DNA of 64,000 nt from JAVVHH01 sp963835135 (GTDB lineage: Bacteria > Pseudomonadota > Alphaproteobacteria > Acetobacterales > Acetobacteraceae): positions 682,001 through 746,000 of the forward strand of contig CAWIEF010000005.1 in NCBI GenBank assembly GCA_963835135.1, written 5' to 3'. Below, piece by piece: positions 17,705 through 26,532 of the stretch (its first letter is position 1; the number at the start of each line of letters is the position of its first letter). The position numbers were made by a program, and so were the translations under genes. The notes under the pieces are model-generated. The model worked only from the letters and a program-made list of their open reading frames with translations, ran no database searches and was not told where the DNA came from.

Positions 17705-19474
17705 ATGTTCACGACCCGGCCCGACATCACCGGCACCTTCGGCGTGGTCGCCTCGACGCATTGGCTGGCCACGGCGGTCGGCATGTCGGTGCTCGAGCGC
17801 GGGGGCAACGCGTTCGACGCGGCGTGCGCGACGGCGTTCACGCTGCAGGTGGCCGAGCCGCATCTGAACGGGCCGGGCGGGGACGCGCCGATCATCCTGC
17901 ATAGTGCCGCGACCGGTACGCAGCACGTGGTGTGCGGCCAGGGCACGGCGCCGGCGGCGGCGACGCTCGGGGCATTCGCCGATCTCGGGCTGGACCTGAT
18001 CCCCGGGACCGGGTTCCTGCCCGCGGTAGTGCCGGGCGCGTTCGGGGCGTGGTGCCGCCTCCTGCGGGAGTGGGGCACGTGGGAGTTGGCGGACGTGCTG
18101 GCCTACGCGATCGGGTATGCGCGGCATGGCGTGCCGCTGGTACCGCGGATCTCGGCCACGATCGAGACGATGCGGCCACTGTTCGAGGCGGAATGGCACA
18201 GCAGCGCGGCCGTGTTCCTGCCCGGCGGGCAGACGCCGCAGCCGGACGCGCTGTTCCGCAACGAGGGCTTGGCCGGCACCTACGAGCGGATCTGCCGGGA
18301 GGCGGTGGGGGAGAGCCGGGAGAACCGGATCGAGGCGGGACGCCGCGCCTGGTACGAGGGCTTCGTGGCGGAAGCGGTGGGGCGCTTCTTCGCCGAGGCG
18401 CCGGTGCTGGACGCGTCAGGGGGACGGCATCGAGGCTTGCTGACGGCGCAAGATTTCGCCGATTGGCAGCCCGGGCTGGAGGACCCCGTTTCGTATGACT
18501 ACCATGGCTACACGGTGCTGAAATGCGGACCGTGGAGCCAGGGTCCGGTGTTCCTGCAGCAATTGGCGCTGCTGCAGGGGTTCGACATCGGAGGGATGGA
18601 TCCGCTCGGGGCGGAGTTCGTCCATACCGTCATCGAGTGCGCCAAGCTCGCCTATGCCGACCGCGAGGCGTTCTATGGCGACGTGCCGGGGGTGCCGCTG
18701 GGAACGCTGCTGTCGGACGGGTACAATGGCGAGCGCCGGTCTCTGGTGGGGGAGACGGCGTCGATGGAGTTGCGGCCGGGGTTGCTGCCGGGGCGCAACG
18801 GGTGGGTCGACCAAGGGGCCGCAGCGCGCGCGAACAGCATGATGCAGGACGCGGGGGCGGGGGAGCCGACGGTGGCGCGGCTCGGCGTCAGCAGCGCGGA
18901 CACCGTGCACATCGATGTCATCGATCGCTGGGGCAACATGGTCAGCGCGACGCCGTCGGGCGGATGGTTGCAGTCGAGCCCGGTCGTGCCGGAGTTGGGG
19001 TTTCCGATGGGGACGCGCGGGCAGATGTTCTGGCTGCGCGAGAACGTGCCGAACGGGTTGGCGCCGCGGAAGCGGCCGCGGACGACGCTGTCGCCGAGCT
19101 TCGCGTTGAAGGATGGGGCGCCGTGGATGGCGTTCGGCACGCCCGGAGGCGAGCAGCAGGACCAGTGGGCGCTGACGTTCTTCCTGCGCACAGTGCATCA
19201 CCGCTGGTCGATCCAGCAGGCGATCGACGCGCCGAGCTTCCACACGGAGCACTGGCCGAGCTCGTTCTGGCCGCGGGTGGCCCGGCCCGGCAAGGTGGTG
19301 CTCGAGGGCCGCTATGAGCGGGCGGTGCTGGAGGCGCTGGTCGCGCGCGGGCACCGGGCGGAGCAGGGGGAGGACTGGTCGGAAGGCCGCTTGTCGGCGG
19401 CGACCGTGGAGCACGGGATCATGCGCACTGGCGCCAATCCCCGCGGGATGCAGGGTTACGCGGCGGGACGCTAG
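17705..19474 (+). CDS. gamma-glutamyltransferase family protein
   Basis: This 589-residue Ntn-hydrolase-type protein would self-cleave ahead of a Thr nucleophile. The large-subunit features are visible: STHWLATAVGMSVLERGGNAFDAA and GPGGDAPIIL. The predicted cleavage region is SADTVHIDVIDRWGNMVSATPSGGW, with D-T-V at the site. The small subunit contains RPRTTLSPSF and GTPGGEQQDQW. No signal peptide is evident, so it resembles the cytoplasmic amidase/acylase-like members rather than periplasmic GGT. The ATG at 17705 has GGGAG about 10 bases upstream. It converges on the aldo/keto reductase gene with no gap. Confidence 0.9.
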   Translation: MFTTRPDITGTFGVVASTHWLATAVGMSVLERGGNAFDAACATAFTLQVAEPHLNGPGGDAPIILHSAATGTQHVVCGQGTAPAAATLGAFADLGLDLIPGTGFLPAVVPGAFGAWCRLLREWGTWELADVLAYAIGYARHGVPLVPRISATIETMRPLFEAEWHSSAAVFLPGGQTPQPDALFRNEGLAGTYERICREAVGESRENRIEAGRRAWYEGFVAEAVGRFFAEAPVLDASGGRHRGLLTAQDFADWQPGLEDPVSYDYHGYTVLKCGPWSQGPVFLQQLALLQGFDIGGMDPLGAEFVHTVIECAKLAYADREAFYGDVPGVPLGTLLSDGYNGERRSLVGETASMELRPGLLPGRNGWVDQGAAARANSMMQDAGAGEPTVARLGVSSADTVHIDVIDRWGNMVSATPSGGWLQSSPVVPELGFPMGTRGQMFWLRENVPNGLAPRKRPRTTLSPSFALKDGAPWMAFGTPGGEQQDQWALTFFLRTVHHRWSIQQAIDAPSFHTEHWPSSFWPRVARPGKVVLEGRYERAVLEALVARGHRAEQGEDWSEGRLSAATVEHGIMRTGANPRGMQGYAAGR

Positions 19475-20284
19475 CTACAGCATCGAGAGGGCGCGCTTGC
19501 GGGTGGGCGGCGGGAATGCGGCGTCGAGCGCGGCATGGTCCTCGGGCGTGAGGGCCAGGCTGGCGGCCGCGGCGTTCTGGCGGACGTGATCCGGGTCGGC
19601 GGCTTTTGGGATCGTGACCACGCCGGGCCCGCGCAGGGTCCAGGCGAGCGCGATCTGGGCCGGCGTGACGCCGTGGCGCTCGGCCACCGCCTTCAGGGCC
19701 GGGTTGGCCAAGAGGCGGCCGCCCTGCCCTACCGGCGAATACGCCATCAGCGGCATGGCCCGCGCCCGGCACCAAGGGAGCAGATCGAACTCGATGCCAC
19801 GCTCGCCGAGGTTGTAGAGCACCTGGTTCGTCGCGCAGCCCGGAGGCAACCGCTCCATCTGGTCGAGGTCGAAGTTGGAGACGCCCCAGGCGCGGATCTT
19901 ACCGGCGTCCTTGAGGCGTTCGAACGCTTCGACGGTCTCGTGGATCGGCGTCGCGCCGGGCCAGTGCAGCAAATAGAGATCGAGCTGGTTCACCTTTAGC
20001 CGGCGCAGGCTACGGGCGCAGGCCGCGGGAATACCGGTGTGGCTGGCGTTGTGCGGATAGACTTTGCTGACCAAGAACACCTCGTCGCGGCGTCCGGCGA
20101 TGGCGTCGCCGACGACCTCCTCGGAGCCGCCGTCGGCATACATCTCGGCCGTGTCGATCAACGTCATGCCCAGATCGAGCCCGAGCCGGAGGGCGGCCAC
20201 CTCGGCGGCGCGGCGGGCACGATCCTCGCCCATGTTCCAGGTCCCCTGTCCCAGGGACGGCATGGCCCGCGGCGTCTCAGGCAT
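19475..20284 (-). CDS. aldo/keto reductase
   Basis: The protein is a TIM-barrel NADPH-dependent oxidoreductase of 269 residues. The catalytic tetrad is seen as Asp in TLIDTAEMY, Tyr in the same block, Lys in VSKVYP and His in LLHWPG. The NADPH-binding C-terminus has TIPKAADPDHVRQN. The sequence suggests the prokaryotic AKR5-like group reducing small aldehydes or ketones. The ATG at 20284 lies inside the 3' end of the dipeptidase gene (8-base overlap), so it is the last gene of a three-gene operon with the dipeptidase and the beta-keto acid cleavage enzyme. Confidence 0.9.
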   Translation of the reverse strand: MPETPRAMPSLGQGTWNMGEDRARRAAEVAALRLGLDLGMTLIDTAEMYADGGSEEVVGDAIAGRRDEVFLVSKVYPHNASHTGIPAACARSLRRLKVNQLDLYLLHWPGATPIHETVEAFERLKDAGKIRAWGVSNFDLDQMERLPPGCATNQVLYNLGERGIEFDLLPWCRARAMPLMAYSPVGQGGRLLANPALKAVAERHGVTPAQIALAWTLRGPGVVTIPKAADPDHVRQNAAAASLALTPEDHAALDAAFPPPTRKRALSML

Positions 20285-21326
20285 CGGCGGCGTCCTCGGC
20301 GCGGCGCATGAGACGCAGAAAATTGCCGCCCCAGAGCGCGCCGATCTCCGCCGCGCCATAGCCGCGGCGCACCAGCTCGGCGGTGACGTTCTGGCTGTCG
20401 GCCGCATCGTGCCAACCGGAGAAGCCGCCGCCGCCGTCGAAGTCCGAGCTGATCCCCGCGTGGGCCAGCCCGGCGCGGCGGACGATGTAGTCGATATGGT
20501 CCACGAAGTCCGACACGGACACTTCGGCCGCTTTGCCGCCCTTGCGCACGAAACTCGGCACCGCGGTGACGTTGACGACGCCCTCGCAATCGCGGATCGC
20601 CTCGAGCATCAGGTCGTCGACGTTGCGCGGCACGTCGCACAGCGCGCGGACGCAGGAATGGGTAGCGACGACCGGCGTCTTGGACAGCATCGCCGCCTGC
20701 ATCGCGGCTTGCTGCGACACGTGCGAGATGTCGACCAGCATGCCGAGGCGGTTCAGCTCGGCGACCGCCGCCCGGCCGAGTTCCGACAGACCGCCGTGCA
20801 GCGTCGCGGCGTCGCCGAGATCGGCGCGTGGATTGCTGCTGTCGGCCAGCAGGTTGTGCCCGTTATGGGTGAGGGTCAGGTAGACCGCGCCCCGCTGCCG
20901 GAACTGCGCCAGCAGGCCGAGATCCTCGCCCATGGCGTGACCGTTCTCGACGCAGGGGACGACCGCGAGGACGCCATCGCGCCGGGCTTGCTCGATCGCG
21001 TCGGCGGTGCTGGCCACCACGGCCGTGAGGTCGCCCTCGGTGCGGCCCATGGCGTTGATGGAATCCAGCATCGCCAGCGCACGCTCGGAGGCAGCGCGCA
21101 ACCCGGCCGGGTCGCGCGGGCCCTGTGGCACGTAGGCGGCGAAGCACCCGGCGCCGAGGCCGCCCCGGCGCATCTTCGGCAGGTCGACCCGGCGCGCCTC
21201 CCTGCCCCGCGGCAGATCGACGAACGGGTCCGGCCCGCTCGGCCATGGGACGTCGATATGCGTGTCGATGGTCACGATCGAGGCGTGGAGCGCCGCGACG
21301 TCGATGGCGGTGTAGGTGTCTGGCAT
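20277..21326 (-). CDS. membrane-dipeptidase family (M19) hydrolase
   Basis: This metal-dependent hydrolase of 349 residues has an amidohydrolase-type barrel. The N-terminal DTHIDVPW gives metal ligands, LTHNGHN and VDISHVS add His residues, THSCVRAL follows, and the C-terminal SSDFDGGGG supplies an acidic ligand. The family hydrolyses dipeptides, often with D-amino acids at the C-side. No signal peptide is evident, so it is likely cytoplasmic. I chose the ATG at 21326, 1 base from the upstream stop; the GTG at 21347 would overlap that gene. It lies between the cleavage enzyme and the reductase in a probable catabolic operon. Confidence 0.9.
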   Translation of the reverse strand: MPDTYTAIDVAALHASIVTIDTHIDVPWPSGPDPFVDLPRGREARRVDLPKMRRGGLGAGCFAAYVPQGPRDPAGLRAASERALAMLDSINAMGRTEGDLTAVVASTADAIEQARRDGVLAVVPCVENGHAMGEDLGLLAQFRQRGAVYLTLTHNGHNLLADSSNPRADLGDAATLHGGLSELGRAAVAELNRLGMLVDISHVSQQAAMQAAMLSKTPVVATHSCVRALCDVPRNVDDLMLEAIRDCEGVVNVTAVPSFVRKGGKAAEVSVSDFVDHIDYIVRRAGLAHAGISSDFDGGGGFSGWHDAADSQNVTAELVRRGYGAAEIGALWGGNFLRLMRRAEDAADA

Positions 21327-21327
21327 C

Positions 21328-22254
21328 TCAGAAGCCAACGCGGTCACCGCCCTTCAGATGCAGAATCTCGCGCGCCTCGGCGGGAGTGGCGATCTCCAGG
21401 CTCAAATCCTCGAGGATGCGGCGGATTTTGGCGACCTGCTGGGCGTTCGACGTCGCGAGCTGGCCCTTGCCGATGTAGAGGCTGTCCTCGAGCCCAACCC
21501 GGACGTTGCCGCCGAGGATGCCGGCCATGGTGGTGAAGGGCATCTGGTGCCGGCCGGCGGCCAGCACGGACCAGACGTATTGCTCGCCGAACAGCTTGTC
21601 CGCCGTCTCGCGCGCGAACAGCAGGTTTTTCGGGTCCGGCCCGATGCCACCCAGAATGCCGAAGATCGACTGCACGAACAGGGGCGGCTCGACCACCTTG
21701 CGGTCCAGCATATAGGCCAGGTTGTAGAGGTGCCCGATGTCGTAGCACTCGAATTCGAAGCGGGTGCCGTGGCCCTTGCCGAGCCGCTCGACAATGTCCT
21801 CGACGTCCTTGAAGGTGTTGCGGAAGATATAATTGTCGGTCCGTTCAAGGTAGGGCTTCTCCCAGTCGAACTTCCACGTCTTCACCCGGTTGCCCGCGTT
21901 GGAGATGTTGAAGTTCATCGAGCCCATGTTCAGGCTGCACATCTCGGGCTTGGCCTGCAGCGGGGCGGCCAGGCGCTCCTCGAGCGTCATCGAGAGGCCG
22001 CCGCCGGTTGTGATGTTCACCACCGCATCCGTGCTCTGCTTGATGGTTGGCAGGAAACGCATGAACACGGCCGGGTCGGGGGTGGGCTCGCCGGTCTCGG
22101 GATTGCGGGCGTGAAGGTGGATGATGGCGGCGCCGGCCTCGGCGGCCTCGATGCTGCTCTTGGCGATCTCCTCGGGCGTGATCGGCAGGTGGTCGGACAT
22201 GCTGGGTGTATGGATCGCCCCGGTGACGGCGCAGCTGATAATGACTTTGGCCAT
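21328..22254 (-). CDS. beta-keto acid cleavage enzyme (BKACE family)
   Basis: The product has 308 residues and belongs to the 3-keto-5-aminohexanoate cleavage (Kce/DUF849) family, which condenses a beta-keto acid with acetyl-CoA to give acetoacetate and a new CoA ester. The metal-binding IIHLHARNPETG, NITTGGG, the segment EMCSLNMGSMNF, FECYDIGHL and GGNVRVGLEDSLYIGKG are all characteristic. The specific beta-keto acid cannot be inferred. It begins with ATG at 22254 after a Shine-Dalgarno-like GGAGGGACC. It is the first gene of the operon with the M19 dipeptidase and aldo/keto reductase, suggesting breakdown of an amino-acid-like compound. Confidence 0.92.
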   Translation of the reverse strand: MAKVIISCAVTGAIHTPSMSDHLPITPEEIAKSSIEAAEAGAAIIHLHARNPETGEPTPDPAVFMRFLPTIKQSTDAVVNITTGGGLSMTLEERLAAPLQAKPEMCSLNMGSMNFNISNAGNRVKTWKFDWEKPYLERTDNYIFRNTFKDVEDIVERLGKGHGTRFEFECYDIGHLYNLAYMLDRKVVEPPLFVQSIFGILGGIGPDPKNLLFARETADKLFGEQYVWSVLAAGRHQMPFTTMAGILGGNVRVGLEDSLYIGKGQLATSNAQQVAKIRRILEDLSLEIATPAEAREILHLKGGDRVGF

Positions 22255-22379
22255 GGTCCCTCCGTTTACGGCCGATCCTGCACCTGTGACCGGTCGCGGC
22301 CAAGCCGCGGTCGCAAAAGCTTTTTGGCAGACTGCTGCTCGATGGCCTGCTACGAGCGGCCACCGCCGAGGAGTGATCA

Positions 22380-23105
22380 ATGCACTTTCGCTTCGTCCCC
22401 GCCGTCACCGCGCGCTATTGGGCCGCGATAACATTGGCGAGCATCTTCGGCGCCAATCTCGGCGATTTCGTCTCGCGTCCTCTTCACATGGGCCATGTCC
22501 GCGGCCTGCCCTTCATTGCCGCCGCGTTCGGCCTGATCGCGCTGGGGTCTTGGCTGTCGCGGTCTCGGTGGGAGGGCTGGTATTGGCTCGCCATCATCGC
22601 TGCACGCACCGCAGCGACCAACCTCGCCGACCTCGCCGCCCATGACAGCGCTTTCGGCACCGGCCCGGTCTCGTTCGTCCTCGCGATCCTTCTGGCAGCG
22701 ATCGTGCTGATCCGCCACGCCGTTGCGCCGGAGGCGGCGAGCGCGGAAACCCCGCGGGCCGATACGGGGTTCTGGCTGGCCATGCTGACGGCCGGGACGC
22801 TCGGGACCGCGTTGGGCGACGGCATTGCCGGCAGCGTCGGTCTGGCGGTCGCGACAGTGTTGACTGCTGTCGCGGTCGCGATCGCGCTCGGCCTGCGCGC
22901 TCGGTCGGTCGTCGGGCTGGCGACGGGCTACTGGCTGGCCATCGTCGCGATCCGCACCTTTGGCACCAATGCGGGCGACTGGATCGCCCACGCGCTGGGC
23001 CTCGCCGTCGCCACCCCCCTCACCGGGGTCGCCTTTGTGATCCTGCTCGCCGCGTGGCGTGAGCGCGCCGGCCGGGTCAGAGCAATCCCTGTGCTCGAAA
23101 GCTGA
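22380..23105 (+). CDS. four-repeat integral membrane protein (DUF347/COG4705-like)
   Basis: The 241-residue protein is almost wholly hydrophobic and built from four internal repeats. Each starts with an aromatic YW or FW and reaches a conserved turn: FGANLGDF, AATNLADL, LGTALGDG and FGTNAGDW. This resembles the DUF347 repeat, in which each unit has two membrane segments and a G-x-x-x-x-D turn. The Asp is kept in all four. Function is unknown; repeated Asp in membrane turns would suit ion binding, which is inference. It is divergent from the BKACE operon and overlaps the 3' end of radC by 29 bases. Confidence 0.75.
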   Translation: MHFRFVPAVTARYWAAITLASIFGANLGDFVSRPLHMGHVRGLPFIAAAFGLIALGSWLSRSRWEGWYWLAIIAARTAATNLADLAAHDSAFGTGPVSFVLAILLAAIVLIRHAVAPEAASAETPRADTGFWLAMLTAGTLGTALGDGIAGSVGLAVATVLTAVAVAIALGLRARSVVGLATGYWLAIVAIRTFGTNAGDWIAHALGLAVATPLTGVAFVILLAAWRERAGRVRAIPVLES

Positions 23106-23805
23106 GCGTGGTGCCGTTGCCGACCACGACATGATCGTGCAGCACGAGCCCTAAGGCGGCGGCGGCGGCCTTGATCTCGCGGGTCATGGCGATGTCGTCG
23201 GCGGAAGGGGCCGGGTCGCCGGAGGGGTGATTGTGGGCGAGGATCAGCGCGCTGGCGTGCAGCTCGAGCGCGCGCTTGACGACCTCGCGGGGGTAGACCG
23301 GCGTGTGGTTGACGGTGCCGCGGGACTGCGCTTCGTCGGCGATCAGACGGTTCTTGTTGTCCAGGAACAACACGCGGAACTGCTCGACGCGGTCGCGCGC
23401 CATCACGGCGGCGAGGTAATCCAGCAGCGCGCTCCAATGCGTCAGCACCGGCCGGTCGCGCAGCTCGGCGCGCACCAGGCGCAGGGCGGCGGCCTGCACC
23501 GTCTTGAGCGCCGCCGCACCGGCATCGCCGAGCCCGTCGATGCCGCGCAGGTCCGTCACCGGCGCCGCGATCGACCCGGCGAACGAGCCGAAGCGCGACA
23601 GCAGCGCCCGCGCGATCGGCTTGGTGTCGCGCCGCGGCAGCGCCAGGAACAGCACCATCTCGAGCAGTTCGTGATCGGCGACGCTGTCCGGGCCTGCGGT
23701 GAGCAGGCGGGCGCGCATGCGCTGGCGGTGCTTCTCGGCGCTCATCGGGCTCGGCAAGGCCGGGTCCGGGCTCGGCGGCCTGTCGTCGCCGAGCAGGTCC
23801 GTCAC
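23077..23805 (-). CDS. radC: RadC family protein (JAB/MPN metallodomain)
   Basis: An N-terminal helix-hairpin-helix-like region (ELLEMVLFLALPRRDTKPIARALL ... GIDGLGDAGAAAL, split here for brevity) is followed by a JAB1/MPN domain. The metal site reads ILAHNHPSGDPAPSADD, with the upstream Glu position in VKRALELHAS. Despite its name the family's role in repair is uncertain; it is often linked to natural transformation or mobile elements. The GTG at 23805 overlaps the thioesterase stop and leaves about 20 residues before the domain, the usual layout; an ATG at 23745 is the alternative. Confidence 0.88.
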   Translation of the reverse strand: MTDLLGDDRPPSPDPALPSPMSAEKHRQRMRARLLTAGPDSVADHELLEMVLFLALPRRDTKPIARALLSRFGSFAGSIAAPVTDLRGIDGLGDAGAAALKTVQAAALRLVRAELRDRPVLTHWSALLDYLAAVMARDRVEQFRVLFLDNKNRLIADEAQSRGTVNHTPVYPREVVKRALELHASALILAHNHPSGDPAPSADDIAMTREIKAAAAALGLVLHDHVVVGNGTTLSFRAQGLL

Positions 23806-24194
23806 GGCTGGAACGCTTCGAGCGCCGCGCGCCACGGATCGATGGCGACGGCGCGCTTGGCCTGGCGGTCCAGGACGACGAGGACGGTTTGCGCCCGGGC
23901 GCACACGTCGTCTTGGACCACGAGCCGCTGCTGCAGGGTGAAGGAGCGGCCGCCGAGACGCAGCACTTCCGTCTCGATCCGCACCTCACCCGGCCACATC
24001 ATCTCGCGCACGAAGTCGAGTTCGAGCCGCACGATGACCAGCGACGTCGCCCCGTCGCCGAGCGGCAGCCCGGCCTCGAACGCCATCTCGGAACGCCCTT
24101 GCTCGAGCATGACGGCGAAGACGGCGTTGTTCACGTGGCCGAGCCGGTCGGTGTCGTTGAACCGCAGCCGATGGGTCGTCAGGAACGCCGGCAC
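23802..24194 (-). CDS. acyl-CoA thioesterase, hotdog fold (4HBT)
   Basis: The 130-residue protein has the YbgC/4-hydroxybenzoyl-CoA thioesterase pattern: an N-terminal LRFNDTDRLGHVNNAVF carrying the catalytic Asp region, then the long central helix (LEQGRSEMAF) and beta strands ending in VLVVLDRQAKR. It would hydrolyse acyl-CoA thioesters in the cytoplasm; the acyl chain is not predictable. It begins 2 bases after the map stop and its stop overlaps the radC start, forming a map-thioesterase-radC transcription unit. Confidence 0.87.
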   Translation of the reverse strand: MPAFLTTHRLRFNDTDRLGHVNNAVFAVMLEQGRSEMAFEAGLPLGDGATSLVIVRLELDFVREMMWPGEVRIETEVLRLGGRSFTLQQRLVVQDDVCARAQTVLVVLDRQAKRAVAIDPWRAALEAFQP

Positions 24195-24196
24195 GA

Positions 24197-25000
24197 TCAG
24201 GCGGCGTAGGGCGGCTTGTTCAACCCGGCGGGAGAGAAGGTGAACACTTCGACGCCCGTGTCGGTGACGCCGACCATGTGCTCGAACTGCGCGGACAAGC
24301 TGCGGTCCCGCGTCACGGCGGTCCAGCCGTCGTCGAGGACTTTGACCTCTGGGCGGCCTGCGTTGACCATGGGCTCGATGGTGAAGAACATGCCGGGCTT
24401 GAGGACCGGTCCGTCGCCGGGCCGGCCGAAATGCAGCACGTTGGGCGCCTCGTGGAAACGACGGCCGATGCCGTGACCGCAGAAATCCCGCACGACCGAG
24501 AAGCGTGCGGACTCCACATACATCTGGATCGCGTGGCCGACGTCGCCGAGCGTGGCGCCAGGCTTGACCACCTCGACGCCGCGCATGAGCGCCTCGTAGG
24601 TCACCTCGATGAGACGGCTGGCGCGCGTCGAAGGGGTGCCGGTGACGTACATGCGGCTGGTGTCGCCGTGCCAGCCGTTCAGCACCACGGTGATGTCGAT
24701 GTTGAGCGTGTCGCCGTCGACGAGCTTACGGTCGCCGGGGATGCCATGGCAGACGACGTGGTTGATGGAGGTGCAGATACTCTTCGGGAAGCCGCGGTAG
24801 TTCAGCGGGGCGGGCGTGGCGCCGTGGGCGAGGATGAAGTCGTGGCACAGTTGATCCAGGGCGGCGGTGGTCACGCCGGTGACGACGTGCGGGGTCAGGT
24901 AGTCGAGGGTTTCGGCGGCTAGACGCCCGGCCGCGCGCATGCCGTCGAAATCCGCCGGCGTGTGGATCGTTATCCGCCTCGCGTCGCTACCGCCGTCCAT
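24197..25000 (-). CDS. map: methionine aminopeptidase, type I
   Basis: This enzyme removes the initiator methionine from nascent proteins. The pita-bread metallofold has its dimetal ligands in the expected places: DGDTLNIDITVVLNG (two Asp), GHGIGRRFHE (His), FFTIEPMV (Glu) and the C-terminal QFEHMVGVT (Glu). The length of 267 residues fits the type Ia form. The Cys-rich N-terminal extension of eukaryotic-like forms is absent. It heads a short operon with the thioesterase and radC. Confidence 0.97.
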   Translation of the reverse strand: MDGGSDARRITIHTPADFDGMRAAGRLAAETLDYLTPHVVTGVTTAALDQLCHDFILAHGATPAPLNYRGFPKSICTSINHVVCHGIPGDRKLVDGDTLNIDITVVLNGWHGDTSRMYVTGTPSTRASRLIEVTYEALMRGVEVVKPGATLGDVGHAIQMYVESARFSVVRDFCGHGIGRRFHEAPNVLHFGRPGDGPVLKPGMFFTIEPMVNAGRPEVKVLDDGWTAVTRDRSLSAQFEHMVGVTDTGVEVFTFSPAGLNKPPYAA

Positions 25001-25102
25001 CCGGAACTAGTCCCCTCGTCTGCAACGCCGCTAAGCGCTCTGCGACTCACCTACTGCCAAAATGCGCAGTGCTTGCATCACGTGCAAGGGCTGCACGCGC
25101 GG

Positions 25103-26236
25103 TTAGCCCGGGTAGCGCCACGATGGCAGTTGGCGGCTGGCGCGCGGCGGCTCGTAGCGGGAAGCGGGCCGGGCTGGCGCGGGGAAGTATGTCACCCGGG
25201 GCGAACGCGACAGCGCCGGCCGGGGCGCCCAGGGCCTGGCGAGGTAGCGGGAGGCCGCGACGGGACGCCCGCGGATGACGCGGGGCAGCGGCGGCTCGGC
25301 CAAGGCGGCGGACGGCATCGCCATCAGCACCGGCGCGGCCCGGGCGGCGCCGATGAACGACGGCCCGCGATAGGCCGGCTCTCGGCGCGCGACCTGCACT
25401 GGCGCAACGCCGAAGCGCAGGAAGCCCTGATCGAGCAGCGCCGACATGTGCTGATCGCGCTCCCATCCGTTGCTGGCGCCGAGCACGACGCCGACCAGCC
25501 TCACATCGCCGCGGAGGGCGGAGGTGACCACGTTGTAGCCGGACGCCTCGGTATAGCCGGTCTTGAGCCCGTCGGCGCCCGCGTAGCTGCGCAGCATGGT
25601 CTGGTGGTTGGGCACTAGCCGGCCGTGGAACACGAACGAGGGCGTGCTGAAATAGTGATAATATTCAGGGAAGTCTTGGATGAGCCGGCGCGCCAGGAGG
25701 GCGAGGTCCCGTGCGGTCGTGACCTGGCCCCAGTCCGGCAGGCCGGAGGCGTTGCGGAACGTGGTGTGGCCCATCCCGAGTGCGTGGGCGCGGACCGTCA
25801 TCAGCTGGGCGAAGCGGTCCTCGTCGCCGGCGAGCAGCTCGCCGAGGGCGGCGGCCGCATCGTTGGCCGACTTGGTCACGAGCCCGAGGATGGCCTGCTC
25901 GACACTGAGCGTCGTGCCCGGCACCAGCCCGAGCTTGGTCGGTGGCATCGAGGAGGCCCAGGCCGACACCGGGACAGGCGACGAGAAGCTCAGCCGCCCG
26001 TCGCGGATCGCCTCGAACACCATATAGATGGTCATCATCTTGGTCAGGCTGGCCGGAAAGCGATACTCGTCCGGATTGGCCGACGAGACAATCTGGCCGG
26101 ATTGCACGTCCACCACGATCGAAGCGTAGCGGCCCGAGCCGATCTGCGACCGGGCGACCGGCGGAAACAGGGCGACCACGGATAGGAAAGCGAACACACC
26201 AAGCACGCGACGTCGCAGTGCGGAACCCAGAAACAT
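25103..26236 (-). CDS. D-alanyl-D-alanine carboxypeptidase (penicillin-binding protein)
   Basis: This is a periplasmic serine peptidase (family S11) that trims the peptidoglycan stem pentapeptide. The three active-site motifs are visible: SLTK (nucleophile Ser), SAN and KTG. A signal peptide (RRRVLGVFAFLSVVALF...ARS) precedes the domain. The C-terminus after about residue 270 is not the usual PBP5 domain but a Pro/Arg-rich tail (YLARPWAPRPALSRSPR). That could bind anionic wall polymer, which is inference. I chose the ATG at 26236 because AGAGGG lies about 9 bases upstream; upstream in-frame starts at 26296 and 26305 lack a site. Confidence 0.9.
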   Translation of the reverse strand: MFLGSALRRRVLGVFAFLSVVALFPPVARSQIGSGRYASIVVDVQSGQIVSSANPDEYRFPASLTKMMTIYMVFEAIRDGRLSFSSPVPVSAWASSMPPTKLGLVPGTTLSVEQAILGLVTKSANDAAAALGELLAGDEDRFAQLMTVRAHALGMGHTTFRNASGLPDWGQVTTARDLALLARRLIQDFPEYYHYFSTPSFVFHGRLVPNHQTMLRSYAGADGLKTGYTEASGYNVVTSALRGDVRLVGVVLGASNGWERDQHMSALLDQGFLRFGVAPVQVARREPAYRGPSFIGAARAAPVLMAMPSAALAEPPLPRVIRGRPVAASRYLARPWAPRPALSRSPRVTYFPAPARPASRYEPPRASRQLPSWRYPG

Positions 26237-26392
26237 CGACGCCGCCCTCTGTCTGCGGAGGCCTGAGCTTACAGGCAGACGATTGACTCTGTCCATGGTA
26301 ATCACAACGGCGTCAGTGGGTTATGAGGGGATATTCCTATGGACGGTGCGCAGCATCATGCGTCCGGCAAAGGCAAGGGCTGCATCAGTTGC

Positions 26393-26409
26393 ATTGTGCA
26401 CTGCACAAT
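26393..26409. promoter_or_regulatory. perfect 17-base dyad, candidate PhaR operator for the phasin gene
   Basis: ATTGTGCACTGCACAAT is a perfect inverted repeat with a single central base. It lies 124 bases upstream of the phasin start, in the gap between the carboxypeptidase and the phasin. TGC/GCA-rich palindromes are the kind of site bound by PhaR, the granule-sensing repressor of phasin genes in PHB-producing bacteria. The link to PhaR is inference. Confidence 0.55.
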
Positions 26410-26532
26410 TAAGTTTGATTTTGCGAGCTGAGCCGTGCATAGAGCGGTTGTTGCACCGCAGCATCCCCGGTTCTGGCGATCCGCTGCCTGCATCTGCAAT
26501 TGGCGCAAGCCTTCTTTCTTGGGACGGAAAAA

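Noticed and set aside
22270..22330. GC-rich inverted repeat between the divergent BKACE and four-repeat membrane protein genes
   Set aside because: It lies upstream of both genes, so a terminator role makes no sense, and its pairing is not convincing as an operator.
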